This document shows positions 25,954 to 37,483 of a stretch of DNA of 64,000 nucleotides, in pieces; within the stretch, counting starts at the first letter, position 1; each line of letters opens with the position of its first letter. The DNA comes from Sphagnum magellanicum (lineage: Eukaryota; Streptophyta; Sphagnopsida; Sphagnales; Sphagnaceae), in assembly GCA_021904315.1 (NCBI GenBank), contig CM038925.1, positions 6,574,501 to 6,638,500 of the forward strand, given 5' to 3'. The notes below the pieces were generated by a model, which worked only from the letters and a program-made list of their open reading frames with translations, made no database searches and was not told the DNA's origin. The translations under genes were made by a program, and so were the position numbers.

Positions 25954-26143
25954 GGGTGTGAATGAACACCCATGTTGGTATTATTGTAAAAATCCCAGAA
26001 TTATTTATAAATATTACAAATATCCCATGCATAGAATAAATCAGGGTCTCTAAGTTCAAATCTAAATTTTTTTGGGCTTGATATGGCCACTAAGAGGTCT
26101 CACTTAAAAAGGTGAAGGTACCAACATGGGTGCTGGTTCACCC
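25954..26143. mobile_element. Short inverted-repeat element (MITE-like), family B
   Basis: The left end reads GGGTGTGAATGAACACCC then ATGTTGGTA. The right end, reverse-complemented, reads GGGTGAACCAGCACCC then ATGTTGGTACC. These form imperfect terminal inverted repeats of about 27 bp around a 190-bp unit with no ORF. Related ends occur at 28784-29125 and 57497-57655. The target-site duplication is not clear. Confidence 0.6.
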
Positions 26144-26174
26144 TAGCCGTATGTGATGGGGAATTTCTAAGCAA

Positions 26175-26555
26175 GATGCATGTGAAAAATGCTTTCAACT
26201 TTTGACTTAGGTTGAATACTTTGAAAGTGACGATATTGTGCAAAATTGAGTCAACTATTTTCCAAGAATCAAATAATGTAATACTTTGAATGTGACGATA
26301 TGTGTATTGTTGTACAAAGATGAGTCAACTATTTTCCAAGAGTGAAATAATATACTCATGTTGTGTGATGCATGTGAAAAATGCTTTCAACTTTTGACTT
26401 TGAAGACGATGATATTGTGCAAAATTGAGTCAACTAGTTTCCAAGAATCAAATAATGTAATACTTTGAATGTGACGATATGTGTATCGTTGTACAAAGAT
26501 GAGTCAACTATTTTCCAAGAGTGAAATAATATACTCATGTTGTGTGATTCTTCAT
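26175..26555. repeat. Higher-order tandem repeat, 192-bp unit in two copies, each with two sub-repeats
   Basis: The word 'gatgcatgtgaaaaatgc' begins at 26175 and again at 26367, and the following about 185 bases are nearly identical apart from a small deletion. Inside each unit a sub-repeat ('tactttgaa-gtgacgatat' ... 'gagtcaact(a)ttttccaaga') occurs twice, so the order is A-B-A'-B'. A W-box-like core (TTGAC on the other strand) lies in every sub-repeat. Confidence 0.8.
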
Positions 26556-26940
26556 TTTGAAGAGAACGTCATGTTCTAATGTCAACATTCATTTTTATTT
26601 TTTGATTCTCTAGGTGTGGGTGTGAGCTTGGTCCTTTCAATTTTTAAATATCTTGGTTTCAATTCTCATTCTTTTTCAAATAGTTCAAAAATTGGGTCCA
26701 ATTTTGTATACACACTACGCACTCTCCAATCTTAGATATTGTATAAATACAAAGTTTTGTATTAATAAAAAACATGTGTTTCTAGAGGTATGCAGGTCAA
26801 TGACTAATTAAAATTAATATTTAATTATAAAGTTCAGATTACTTGTCAACTTTTTAAAAAAGTTGAACTTGCCTTTGTAAAGAATTTAAACACGTGTTCA
26901 AAAAATGTTTTTTCACAGTTTCAGTTTTGGTTATGTATCT

Positions 26941-27551
26941 AGGGTAGACCGATTGATGACCGTTCTCTTAAGCACTCAAGGCAGGCCGGATCCAAGGGGA
27001 GGGCTTTGTTGCTTCTGATGTCCAAACAAAACTTGAACCCCTTCCTCTTAATGCATCTGACACACTACCTTGTTGAAAACGAGTTAGAAATGAGAAAGTT
27101 ACAGCCCCCAAAAGTAAAGGGGTTCAAGAACTCCAAAACACAAATCACTGAATACTACAAAGGCTGGTTTTTGAACACTCAAAAAATTCATTGTATGTTG
27201 CTCTGTTGCTATTAGAGTTCAATAATGATTTGTAGAATTTCAGGTGGTGCTCCTATAGCACTTTAAATCGTTGAAAATGAATAAGAAATAAGAAAGTTAT
27301 GAGGTTTAAAAGTAAGAGGGATCAAAATGAAGAAAAATGAAAAAAAAACCTGTTTCATAATTCCAAAAAACGTATTTTCTTTACTGCTCTTTTGGGGCTG
27401 GTCCTTTGTCTTTGCATTTTAAAGATGATTTGTAAAGCTTGAGAAGGTGCTCCTATAACATTTTAAATCACTAAAAATGGAGAAGAATTGAGAAAGATCA
27501 GCCAAAGTGTTCGGTCATAAGCAGGCAATTGATGATGGGTTGGTCTGCCCT
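26941..27551. mobile_element. Terminal-inverted-repeat element, family A, copy 1 (611 bp)
   Basis: It begins AGGGTAGACCGATTGATGA and ends TGATGGGTTGGTCTGCCCT, so AGGGyAGACC is an inverted terminus. The flanks read TA on both sides if the element starts at GGG, which hints at a TA target site, but copy 2 does not show this. Internal text is the reverse complement of 58284-58854. The ORF at 27006-27215 is element-internal, with no transposase motif, so the element is non-autonomous. Confidence 0.75.
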
Positions 27552-27994
27552 AGTAAAAGGCTTGTTCCACAATTTGATTCTTGTGTCTATTCGAACGAAA
27601 GGGTGCTAATTCAACTTCAAGTCACAAGGACTTGAATTCTTGGATTTAACATTGCAAATCAGATACCCTCACAACACTAGAACATCGCCATATTATTGGA
27701 TTGACTTTTTTTACACGAGAGGATAATTCTCTCACTTGTTCTCTATTATTCATTTACAAAAATTCATCATTAATTTTTCAATGTTGATTGTGTGTATGAC
27801 ATTTTGAATACATGTGCAAGATACAAGTGATGAAAAGAGGAGTTTGTGACTTTGAAAATTGCAAGGACATGTTGCCCTTTACAGTATGTGCTTTGATTTT
27901 GTTTACCAAAGTCTTCAAGTGCACAATCCTCTTTTGGGTGGGCGCAAGGTCAACTTAAATTCAACTTTTCTGGTTATTTTTCCTATGAGCCCAT

Positions 27995-28200
27995 CAAAAT
28001 ATGGGTGAAAAATAAACTAACCCATCAAAAGACCAATAGACAAAATATTGCCCCATCCAAAGAAAGACCGATTGGTATGCTTTGTCAAAAACTGAAAAAT
28101 GAATAACTCATCAAAAGCCCCCCTAGAACAAAATATTGGCCATTTAAAAGAAAGACCGATAAGTACACTATTTTGATTACATGTCAAAAACTAACACTGG
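27995..28200. repeat. Direct repeat of about 86 bp, two diverged copies
   Basis: 'catcaaaag' followed by 'acaaaatattg' and 'aaagaaagaccgat' occurs from 28023 and again from 28109. It is a local tandem duplication without coding content. Confidence 0.65.
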
Positions 28201-28783
28201 CCTCTAAAAACTTACTTGGGGTCTTATCTTACAAAGGAAACAGTAGGTGATCAGCTGGAGCTCTAGCTACATGCAACCACCAGCACCAGCAGCTCCACGC
28301 ACTGACACATGAATTTCATGGTGATTGATATATGCACTGATTTGCAGTTTCTTCAGCCGAAATACCATGGGCATTGGGGATCAGTTCAAGGAGCTAGACT
28401 CTACAGCTACATGCACCGTCCATTTCACAATGCTCAGCTGTGCTGGTGCACCAAAAATCCTTAGAGCAAGGGCAACACGTAGATTGAAGTTGCCGTAACG
28501 ACTCCTTCTTTGGTTAATACTAATAATAAACAAGTAATAGAAAGCAGTGATACCCAAGCAAAAAAAGCACTGGTTGAGATCCAGTGTGTACAGTTGCTAA
28601 AATCCACGCACCTTACCAATCACCTTACTTTGCGTGCAGGTGTTTCATACCAATCAGAGCTTGTGCATCTTCTTCCTATGAAAGACAAAATCACTCATGA
28701 TCGAGTAGTGCCAACTGCTTTGTACACTATATGAATTTTCTGAGCCTTCAGAACTTGTGTATATACTATATATACTAGGCCAC
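28201..28783. other. Unique sequence with a partial direct repeat, function unknown
   Basis: 'gatcag-t...agct-cta' and 'agctacatgcac/a-cc' words recur at about 28248-28285 and 28378-28425. One ORF (28510-28734) has no motif. This stretch is less AT-rich than its surroundings. I see no gene. Confidence 0.35.
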
Positions 28784-29125
28784 AGTGAACCAGCACCCAC
28801 CAGTGCACCATCCACTCAATGAACCTCAACTGAGTTAATATTTGGTTTCACCATGCGAACCAATTCTGTTGGAAATAGGTCTCATACATAGGTAGATAGG
28901 TAGGAAAATAGGTAATTACTAGGTATGTAGATGGTTTATACATATGTAAGGGCTGTTTTTACTACCTACTAACAACCTGCTTGTGGGTTGTTAGTAGGTA
29001 GGTAGTGAAAAAAAGCAACAGAGCTAACCACCATGGTTAGTGAAGGAACTGGAACACAACTGAAAACTTTTTCCAAACCATTTCTCATCCATCCTTCATG
29101 GTGTACTAGTGGGTGCTGGTTCACT
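28784..29125. mobile_element. Inverted-repeat element, family B, with internal hairpin
   Basis: The left end AGTGAACCAGCACCCACC and the right end (reverse complement) AGTGAACCAGCACCCACT match over about 17 bases and continue with AGTGCACCAT/AGTACACCAT. Inside, ctacctactaacaacc (28962-28977) pairs exactly with 28986-29001 across an 8-nt loop. There is no ORF, so it is MITE-like. The target duplication is unclear. Confidence 0.65.
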
Positions 29126-29153
29126 TAAGAAATACCATCCTTCATGGTTGCAC

Positions 29154-29222
29154 CTTAAGAGTGGGAGGGATCTTACACCTACTAAGCTCCCTTAAGAGTG
29201 TAAGATCCCTTCCACTCTTAAG
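29154..29222. repeat. Near-perfect stem-loop, 25-bp arms
   Basis: Arms 29154-29178 and 29198-29222 are reverse complements at 24 of 25 positions, with a 19-nt loop that contains a further copy of CTTAAGAG. It lies 28 bases beyond a family-B element. A small foldback transposon or a hairpin RNA gene are both possible; the sequence alone does not decide. Confidence 0.7.
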
Positions 29223-29739
29223 AAGTAGGCATAAGGACCCTTCCCCCACCTACACCTCATGATGTGTGTGTGTGTGTTTAAATTCATGATAATTTCATGG
29301 TTTATGATGGGTAAAGCCCATGGACGGAAGACATTCCCAAAATGTGGGTCCAAACCTGGCTACCATCTAAAAGTGAAGGTTCCAATTCTACTAATGTCTC
29401 ATCCTAGGCCCCTTCTTTTGGAAATAGCACCACCACCTTGGGGCTTTAGCCTATATTATACATAATATTAGGTGTTGAGTACAAGGGTATAAGTGCTACT
29501 CCACCAACAATAGTAAACTAGCTTGCATAAAATATATTTTAGATGAAGTACAATTATTTGATGATGAAGACAGCCAATAACATTGATAAATGTATGGAAG
29601 ATTATGAGTTAGAGGACCCAATAGGGGGTTATGGCTGGAGCTGCTAAAAAAGTTACTCATGTGAGTGTGAGGGTGGTGACCCTTGCAAGTGAGCCTCTCA
29701 TCTTTCAGTAGCACCACCATACATGAGCCAAGGAGTGAG

Positions 29740-31400
29740 CTCCACTTTTGCACTCCAAAGCCACGCAATGCATGTGATTGCAAAAGCAAATCTTGTTATA
29801 TACATTGAGTGTGGAGGCAAAATCTAAGGGTGCTGCTCCACATAGGCTGAAAAAAGAAGGCTTTGCAGCCATTGAGCAATGGCTGCAGGTTGCAGTTGAT
29901 TTGAAAATTTGTGCTGTACCATCCAATACTTATAATAGAAGCAAAAATTCAGAACTTTGTCAAATCACGTTACTTGAGATTTCAAAAAGTAATATGCTTC
30001 TGTCCACTAAGGATTGTGATTGAGAATCTCTCTTTCTCTCTCTCTCCATAACAATTTAATAATATTATATTATTATTCCACCCAGTATTCTACCCAGTGT
30101 TAGTTTCTTTTGCAAAGGAAGGGGTTCATTGGTCTTTCTACAGAATTTTCAAAATTTTAATTTATCCGTGTATTTTGACAGGAACACTGGAACACTTTGG
30201 AGGCTCTTTGAAGGTTTGGGGGCCTTACCCAAGGACGATAGCAGCCTGGCTTGGGAGTGAGAAGCAAGGAAGAGCCAAAAACAAGTTCATTACTTTGCAC
30301 AAAGAAGTTTTCAAATTTTATCAAGCTTACAAAAAGTGAAAGATCCTTTATTGTAGGTCTTCTTCTTCCTCCTGGGGTCCTTATGGGCCACCCCTGAGGG
30401 CTTTCATGGCATCAAAACTGTCACAACTTTTTTCATATAAAAATCTTGGATACCCAGTGATACCCTCTGGATACCCTTCAGATATCACAGGGAAAAAAAC
30501 CATGGCTAGTCTCTTGGTACAGTAACTTGCCTGCTGGCATAGTACCTATTACGCTTAGTAAGGCTACCTGCAACAACACTTTAAAAGCAAACCGTGCAGG
30601 TTTGTATGTAATCAAATGGGGATCTTCCATGAACACAAGGTTCACTTTTTTGAATTTTGGAAGTACATTCTGCCAAGGAAGGTGTGACTGAAAACGTATG
30701 GAAAATATGTGAAAAGTTCTATACAGACCTGGCAAAGACGCTAAATGCTGTTAGCTCTTGGATGCAAGCTAGAGTCAATTTAGCAATCTCCTGGTGCACA
30801 GACTTCAATTCAACTTTTGCCAGCAAAAGCCGGTCCCACCTGCATCAGTGCCAAACTACCCACCTCCAACTTTGTGTCGGGGTGAGTGATGATGAATTAT
30901 GATCTGATGCTCCAAAGATGGGATCCTTGTTTTCTTGTCTTTATTTGTGTCTGTGCTGGACACCCGCAAAGTTCGTTCCCAGGGGATTTATTTGTAATGT
31001 CCTGGGTGCAACTGTTCACTTCTTGGCGGTTGGCAATATGCTCCAAATCTTAGGAGACTTTGTCTTGTCCTGTTGCATACCCTCCTCATCCCTTTGATCT
31101 TGGCTTTGGAGACATGAATATACCCAACCAACATGTACGAATCTTTAGGCTCCTCCTCCTTGGAAGTTTTTGTGGTCCCAGGAAGAGCAGGTCCAGATGG
31201 GGAATCCTGTTGTTCCAGGGCATGGCCACCACTAGGGTGGCAACTTGGCAACAGAACGATTCCCCACTTCCCTCCCTCCCCCCCCTTTCCATCAAACGTG
31301 TCTGGCTTTACCTCGCAAGTTTATGTATACTCATACTCCTTGCCCTTACCATTATTAGCCTAAGTAAAAAATGGTCACAAATAGCATGAAGAATATAAAT
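29740..31400. other. Higher-complexity region with unexplained ORFs on both strands
   Basis: This stretch is less AT-rich than its neighbours and has several ORFs that look less random. On the minus strand 30478-30735 includes LPKFKKVNLVFMEDPH and ITYKPARFAFKVLLQ. On the plus strand 30657-30902 includes KFYTDLAKTLNAVSSWM and ends at a GTGAGT-like donor (about 30879). A plus-strand frame at 31060-31389 ends in a hydrophobic segment. I recognise none of these. A decayed host gene or gene fragments inside a transposon are possible. Confidence 0.3.
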
Positions 31401-31453
31401 TTCTAAACCAATGCTAGTATTCTTTTCACTTGGGAAAGTTCAAAGTGAGTTTT

Positions 31454-31487
31454 GGGGGGGGTGGGTGCGGGCGGGGGAAGGGGAGGG
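31454..31487 (+). other. G-rich tract with G-quadruplex potential
   Basis: Six G-runs of 3 or more (8, 3, 3, 5, 4 and 3 G) occur with loops of 1-3 bases, followed directly by TTTAGGG. A second G-rich tract lies at about 31780-31812. No gene is nearby. Confidence 0.6.
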
Positions 31488-31489
31488 TT

Positions 31490-32505
31490 TAGGGTTGAGG
31501 ATTTTCTTTGGTTCCTTCCATTGGGAGAAGGTGAAAGAGGTATTCACTTTACTAAGGTGAAGGCAAACGTCTCATTGTTACATTAGTGGTGTGGATGGTA
31601 GTTAACTAATGAAGGCAGCAACCTCAGCAACCTCACTACTACCTCATGGTAGTTGATTGAGTTGTCTCTACACCTTTTTCCCCTAGTGCCTCTATTTATC
31701 TCATATTGTTTGGGCATACTTCAACTTTCTTATATATTTATTTGTAAAGCGGGCAAAGGGAAGCTATTGGGGTTCTATTTCTTGGGGGGAGGGAGAGGTG
31801 GGGGGCTAAGGGTTTTTTTCTATTCGAGACTATTCACAATTCTAGAAAAATTAGTGAGAGGTCAATCCATGTGGATGAACATTAAAAAAAAAAAAAAAAA
31901 TTGAATAAAATTGTGGGTGCACCCATGAACTTATTGATAGAATGAAAAATACCATACACCCATATATATATAAATTTCACCTTTGTTATTTGGTGTACCG
32001 GCATACACATAATAATGGGTGTGTCAGTTGAACCTCAATTTGGAAATTTAAAAGTGCATTATGCAAGGGAGGACTTCTTCTAAGTGAACCAACACCCACA
32101 AATGCACTTGTATGGATAGATGATGATTGGATTGGGATTTTTTTGCACAATCAATCTATTTAATGCTCTACTTATCTTTACTTACTTTTCAAATTTATTT
32201 TGTTCCTTTTCATTTCATCTTTCTTTCTACTAATCCTTTTCATCCTACCTTCCAACTAAAAAGGCAATTCGTCCCAATTCAAATAGTGACTTCCCCACTT
32301 ACATAGGTACCTATTTTCTTGAAATGACCTCTTTATTTACTCACAAAATAAGGGATACCACCCTTGAAAGATGAAAGTATTAAATGAAAAAATAATTTTA
32401 ATTTATGTCCCCCCACCTAGCTACCTACTACCCATTGACATGGTTCTACCTACATGAGCCCACTTACCTACCTATCCTATAAATTAACCTATTATTGGCA
32501 ATTCT
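31490..32505. other. AT-rich DNA with an A17-type run
   Basis: There is a poly-A run near 31883-31899. A lone copy of the family-B terminus (AGTGAACCAACACCCAC) lies near 32075. No gene was seen. Confidence 0.45.
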
Positions 32506-32509
32506 ATCA

Positions 32510-32995
32510 TAAGCTACTTTTGACTATTTGTTATTTTTAGATTTTTAAAACTATTTTATCGTAAGCTATTTTTGGTTGTTTTTGGCTATTTTAAATTATT
32601 CCACCTTAGATTATTATGGGTTATTTTATTGTAGGTTTTTTTGGATATTATACCACAAATTATTTTTGATTATTTTAAGCTATTTTATTGTAACATATTT
32701 TAAGCTATTATTGGTTATTTTAGATGATTTTACTTTAGGTTATTCCACCTTAACTTATTATATGCAATGTTTTATACATTATTTTATCTTTAAGTTATTT
32801 TAAATTATTATACCTTAGGATAAAATAACCTAGATAATAACATATAGTAAACCTTGAATAACCTAAGGTATAACTTGAAATAACATATGATAGTTTAAGG
32901 TATAACTTAGGGTAGCCTAAAATAACATGGTATAACCTAAAATAGTTTAAGGTATTTAAAACAATAACCTAAAAATAAACCTATATACCATAGTA
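32510..32995. repeat. Low-complexity foldback: TTATTTTA repeats facing TAAAATAA repeats
   Basis: About 32510-32815 is a degenerate tandem array of 'ggttattttaagctattttat' words. About 32815-32995 carries the complementary words 'aataacctaaggtataac...'. The two halves form an imperfect inverted repeat centred near 32815. The ORF at 32576-32803 is a translation of the array. Confidence 0.7.
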
Positions 32996-32999
32996 AATT

Positions 33000-34575
33000 A
33001 TAATAGTGAATTATGTCAACTAGTGATGAAACATGATGTTTACATAGTGATCCTATAATGAAATAACTTTAACCAAGTTGACATCATGTTGTGCATTTGT
33101 GTATAGCATTGTTGGTTGCAAGAAACACAATGTTACAATTCATCATTTTTTTCATGGTTATTATCTTCAAAGACTTTTCATCTTTGGGTCCAAATTCTTG
33201 TTGCATCATCACTTTTCTATATTTTTTTTAAAAATTATTTATTATTATCATGTATTTAGTTGATTCCAGATTTTTGAAAAGCTTAGAATTAGCAAATGAC
33301 CATTTGGAGATTGGAAATTTGGAAAGAAATTTTGGTTTGGGCCACCATATGATGTAACAACATATAATAATAATGTTTTGCTTCATTAAATGATTCAACA
33401 GAAAAATGTTTCCAATATTTTGCTTCAAATTTAATAGAAAACTTGATTATAACCACCAAGTTTAAAAAGTCCAAAATTAACTAAATACATGTTTATTGCT
33501 TCTCATTGTCAACATAGACATAAAGTGGATGATATTAATGTTTCTAGATATTCAATGTTGCTACCAAATTAGCTTGTGAGCATGAGCAATGAGTTAGTGA
33601 GCATGAACATATGAGCTTGAAAGTAGGAGTCCATAAGCCAAAGAAGATATTCTTTGGAATTTTCCTTGCCATAAATATAAAATATTCTTGTTACATGGAT
33701 AGATACTCTTTCCCTATGGCAAAATATTTTTGATGACATGGAAAATTATTTTATCCATGGAATTGTGTTGATGGTTTAGGATGTGGGTATTGTGTACTTT
33801 ATATTTGCACATTTGGTGTCTTTGGTTCTAGACAAAACTTCATGGTTTTTTTCAACAAACAATTAACTAATTTTTATTGCACTTGATTGATTCAGATTTC
33901 ACATAACAATACGGGTGTAGGGTTTAGGGTCCACATAAAGTTTAGGGGGTGTTTTTCTTGTTTTCACACTCAATTCATGCCAATTAATGTATTCATATAT
34001 AGGAACCAAAACTTTTATTGCATTAGATGACTTATTTCCCTTACATATGCATAAACATTACTACTTGTTTCTACGTCTATATAAAATGTCTTCTTTAGAA
34101 GCTATAGCATAACTCAACAAGTGTTGAACTTCATCCCAATTCCAAGCTGGAAAATGAATGAAATCTTCAACCTTCAACAATACATGTAACATGTTGCAAG
34201 ACATAGTATAGGTATTTACATGGAGTTCATTTCCCCTAACTGCCCAATGCACTATTTAAAGCAAACTAACAAAATTTAGGTGAACGCAATTTAGGTAATT
34301 CCCAATTGTAACTTCACATTAGATATTGTTTGGAGGAACACTAGACCAAATGTTGTAAATTTGTTCATATTTAAGTGTTGGAACCTCCAAGGGTGGGAAC
34401 ATAATAACTTGAAGAAGATGACCACCTTCCCATCGATTAGTATGTGGTTTCAACATTTAAAAAGGGAATGTTTGTCAAATAGTTTTACCATTACATGGTA
34501 TAGGCCATGACATTACATCAAGAAGCATTACAACAAAAGGTGTTTTTGTACACTAAGTGATTTCACTGAATTTTG
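33000..34575. other. AT-rich intergenic DNA
   Basis: No gene recognised. A telo-box-like AGGGTTTAGGGT lies at 33919-33930 with no gene downstream. Confidence 0.5.
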
Positions 34576-34578
34576 AAT

Positions 34579-34675
34579 GAATTCATTGGTTCTAGTGAAC
34601 GGGACTTGGTGGGGATGCAGTGAATTCATTGGTCCCAATGAACAAGACCTAGTGGGGATGTAGTGAATTGCACCG
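34579..34675. repeat. 43-bp tandem duplication
   Basis: 'gaattcattggt' opens copies at 34579 and 34622; both continue with 'gaac-(g/a)ga-c(t/c)-(g)gtggggatg' and differ at only a few bases. A third partial copy starts near 34665. Confidence 0.75.
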
Positions 34676-36440
34676 CACCCACATTTTGTAGTAGTCAATT
34701 GATTGCAACAAAACTTTCCCCATTAAATAGACTTCAAGGAATCATAGGAAGGCATTCATTGAAAACAAAACCAATCTCTTCCAAAGATGTAATTTCATCT
34801 TGTGTCAAATTTGTGCCCATTTTTTAAGGCCAAATATTCTATAGAGTTGGTTTACAGATGGCATATTTATGTTTGGTACCCTTTACACAATGATGCATTA
34901 ACACAAAACCAAAACTTATAAAGCTTTTTTGGTGCGACTACAAAAATCATACCAAAATTTTTAGAAAGTTGGGGCGGGAATTCCATTGAGAGTTTTCTTG
35001 GAAATTATCCATGATTTGTAGTTTTTTTAGTGGTTTTTTGTAAAGTGAAACAATGAATGTGTAAGGAAGGAAGGCATTGTTTTACATGCCATATTCTATC
35101 TCCACATGCAACTTCATGGACTTGCACACCTCCATGAGAGAAAACAATACAAGTTTTCAAATGGAATATCACAAGTTTAGAATTCTTCCTTGAGGCACAT
35201 ATGTGACATGGTAGCATGTTTAATAATTCATGGGTGGGAAAAATTGACACAATTGTGCCTATGTGAATCTCCTTCAAATCTTGGAAGAAAATTTGACTTT
35301 TGCTCACAAGAACCAAAGATTTCTCCAATGTCCAAATGTGGGTGTCTCATTTTGAAAGAAGATTTGAAAGCATATTTATGAATAGCTTTCATGAATTGAA
35401 TAGGGTCACTAGATTGGAATGTTCTACATAGGAAAAGCTCATCCGTATTAGGTCCTTACTAAGAAGGACCTCCTTTCTTGAATTGGTAATACAAAATCTT
35501 TTGCTTGAAAGTTCAAACATAGTCATTTAATATTATAGTATACAAGTAAGCACCCCTTTTCCTAGATTGCTCAAACTAGATATTGTGCACTATTTCAAAT
35601 AGGTTGTAGGCAGGTATGTCCACAAGCTCCTTTAATGTGAATTTTAAAAAATTGAAACAATACAAATTAAGTCCCTTTGAAAATAAATGTGAGATATTTA
35701 ATCAACAATTATGAAATGGTTACAATCATAATCAAATGAGCCAACAATGACAAAGGACTAAACCATAAATGGGCCTTTTGTGGTCATTTTAACTTTTTCA
35801 TTGAAAGGATTTTTTGAAGGATTCTTTTTGCAACATATTGTTAAGATATTTGAAATTCCCCCAATAAATTACATGATTTGCGTTGTATTGTTGAGTAAAT
35901 ATGAATTGTTTAAAAATGTACAAATTTTGTTAGATCTACATTTTGTCTTGAAAAAATGATCATATTTTCAAATCATGCTAAAATATGATAACTACTTTCA
36001 AATTTAGTATTTTGTATCATAAAGCACAACTTTGTTCATATGTCATACACATTATGACCCATTTACATTTAACAAATGATTCTTGAAATTTGAACATTCT
36101 AATATTATATTTTTAGTTTCTAAAACTTTCAAGTATGTTTTTAAAAATATGTTTGACAAAATTGATTGTTTTTCAATTGTTTGACATGATTTTTGGCCCA
36201 TTTGATTATGATTGTACCCAAATGGAAGAGAATATTTCCATACTTCCTTCATGAATCCTCCCCATTATCTAACACTAAAATGCCAAATACTAAGCCAATT
36301 TTCTAACTCCTAAAGTCCAACTTCATGAGCAACACTAAAGGAATACTAGACATTTGCCTTTTCCAAAGACCTAGAATTTGTCTATTCATAGCACAAAGCC
36401 TAGTGTTGGTCTCTCATCTTGGGCTTGATTTGTTATTTTG
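34676..36440. other. AT-rich intergenic DNA
   Basis: A minus-strand ORF of 107 codons (35005-35328) has no recognised motif and overlaps a plus-strand ORF. No supported gene. Confidence 0.45.
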
Positions 36441-36890
36441 TGTGTTTGTCAATCAATTGATCCAATGAAATGAACAAGTTCGCTCCTTATCTTGTAATTG
36501 CACATATAGATCATTAAATTCATAAACAATATGCATCACATTCCAATTCACTTGAGCACTATTGACCATAAAACCCTTGAAATAGGGAGAAAAAACTTTG
36601 TGTTTTGCCATCACCTTGTTCAATTTCCTCCACATAACACATTGAGCATCTATGTTTTCAGATTGCATGTTGCATATGGTTATAATCATCACTTTGTAAT
36701 ACACATGATTTAAAACATGTGGCAAGCTAGGGTCGTCCAACCCTAAACACGTTTCACATGATTAAACATGATCCAAATTGATTGAAGGTTGTCAGCAGGT
36801 TGCATTCGTTTCACCAAATCACTACCATTACCATGTCCATCCACAAACATCTTGAAGAGGAAAGAATTATTTCTAGACATTTGTCCAATT
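36441..36890 (-). pseudogene. Mutator-like transposase relic, copy 2
   Basis: Minus-strand translation gives DNLQSIWIMFNH and GWTTLACHMF, then QCVMWRKLNKVMAKH, FKGFMVNSAQVNWN and KERTCSFHW. These are the same blocks, in order, as the relic at 18.6-19.5 kb. C-x2-H (CSFH) is intact here. The part downstream of FHW is missing or unrecognisable, so this copy is truncated. Confidence 0.5.
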
Positions 36891-37483
36891 GGAAAAAAAA
36901 TTATTTAAAATTTAATTGTTAGAACTCCTAGCTTTTAGAGCTAATATGTTATTTATGTAACCTCTATTACCTAGATGATGATTAAGAAAGTGATTAGGTT
37001 CTTGACATTAGGAGAATAGAAGGTCAAGGAAACTTATCCATGGCTTGATAAAGCTTTTCATTTTTCAACATCTTGTCAAAACCTTCACCATTGTTATTGA
37101 GCAAGTGATTTGAAAGTAATGTTTTGTTGGTAGCCAATGTGATAATTGTAGAAGTTTTTATTGAAAGTGCTAACAAACTTTTCTTTGACCAAAGTTTTAG
37201 TTTTTTTGACAACCTCTCTAAACTTTCCTTATGCCACAAGGTGTTCATGTGTATCAAGATGAATTGCAATTCAATTCTTATTCACTTACTTATGAACAAT
37301 GTAGCACAATCAAGCTTGATCGCTATTGATGCAAAAATGCAACTTCAAATAGAATTTGCAAAACAAAGGACTAAAACAAAAACTACCTTTTTGAAGAACT
37401 TTAAGGAAATTTCCATTCCAAGCAACCTTGTTATGGGTTCCATTAACAATAAAATGGTCACATTGATCATTTTGACAATGTAA

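Noticed and set aside
27006-27215. 69-codon ORF as a possible gene
   Set aside because: It lies wholly inside a terminal-inverted-repeat element whose other copy does not keep the frame.
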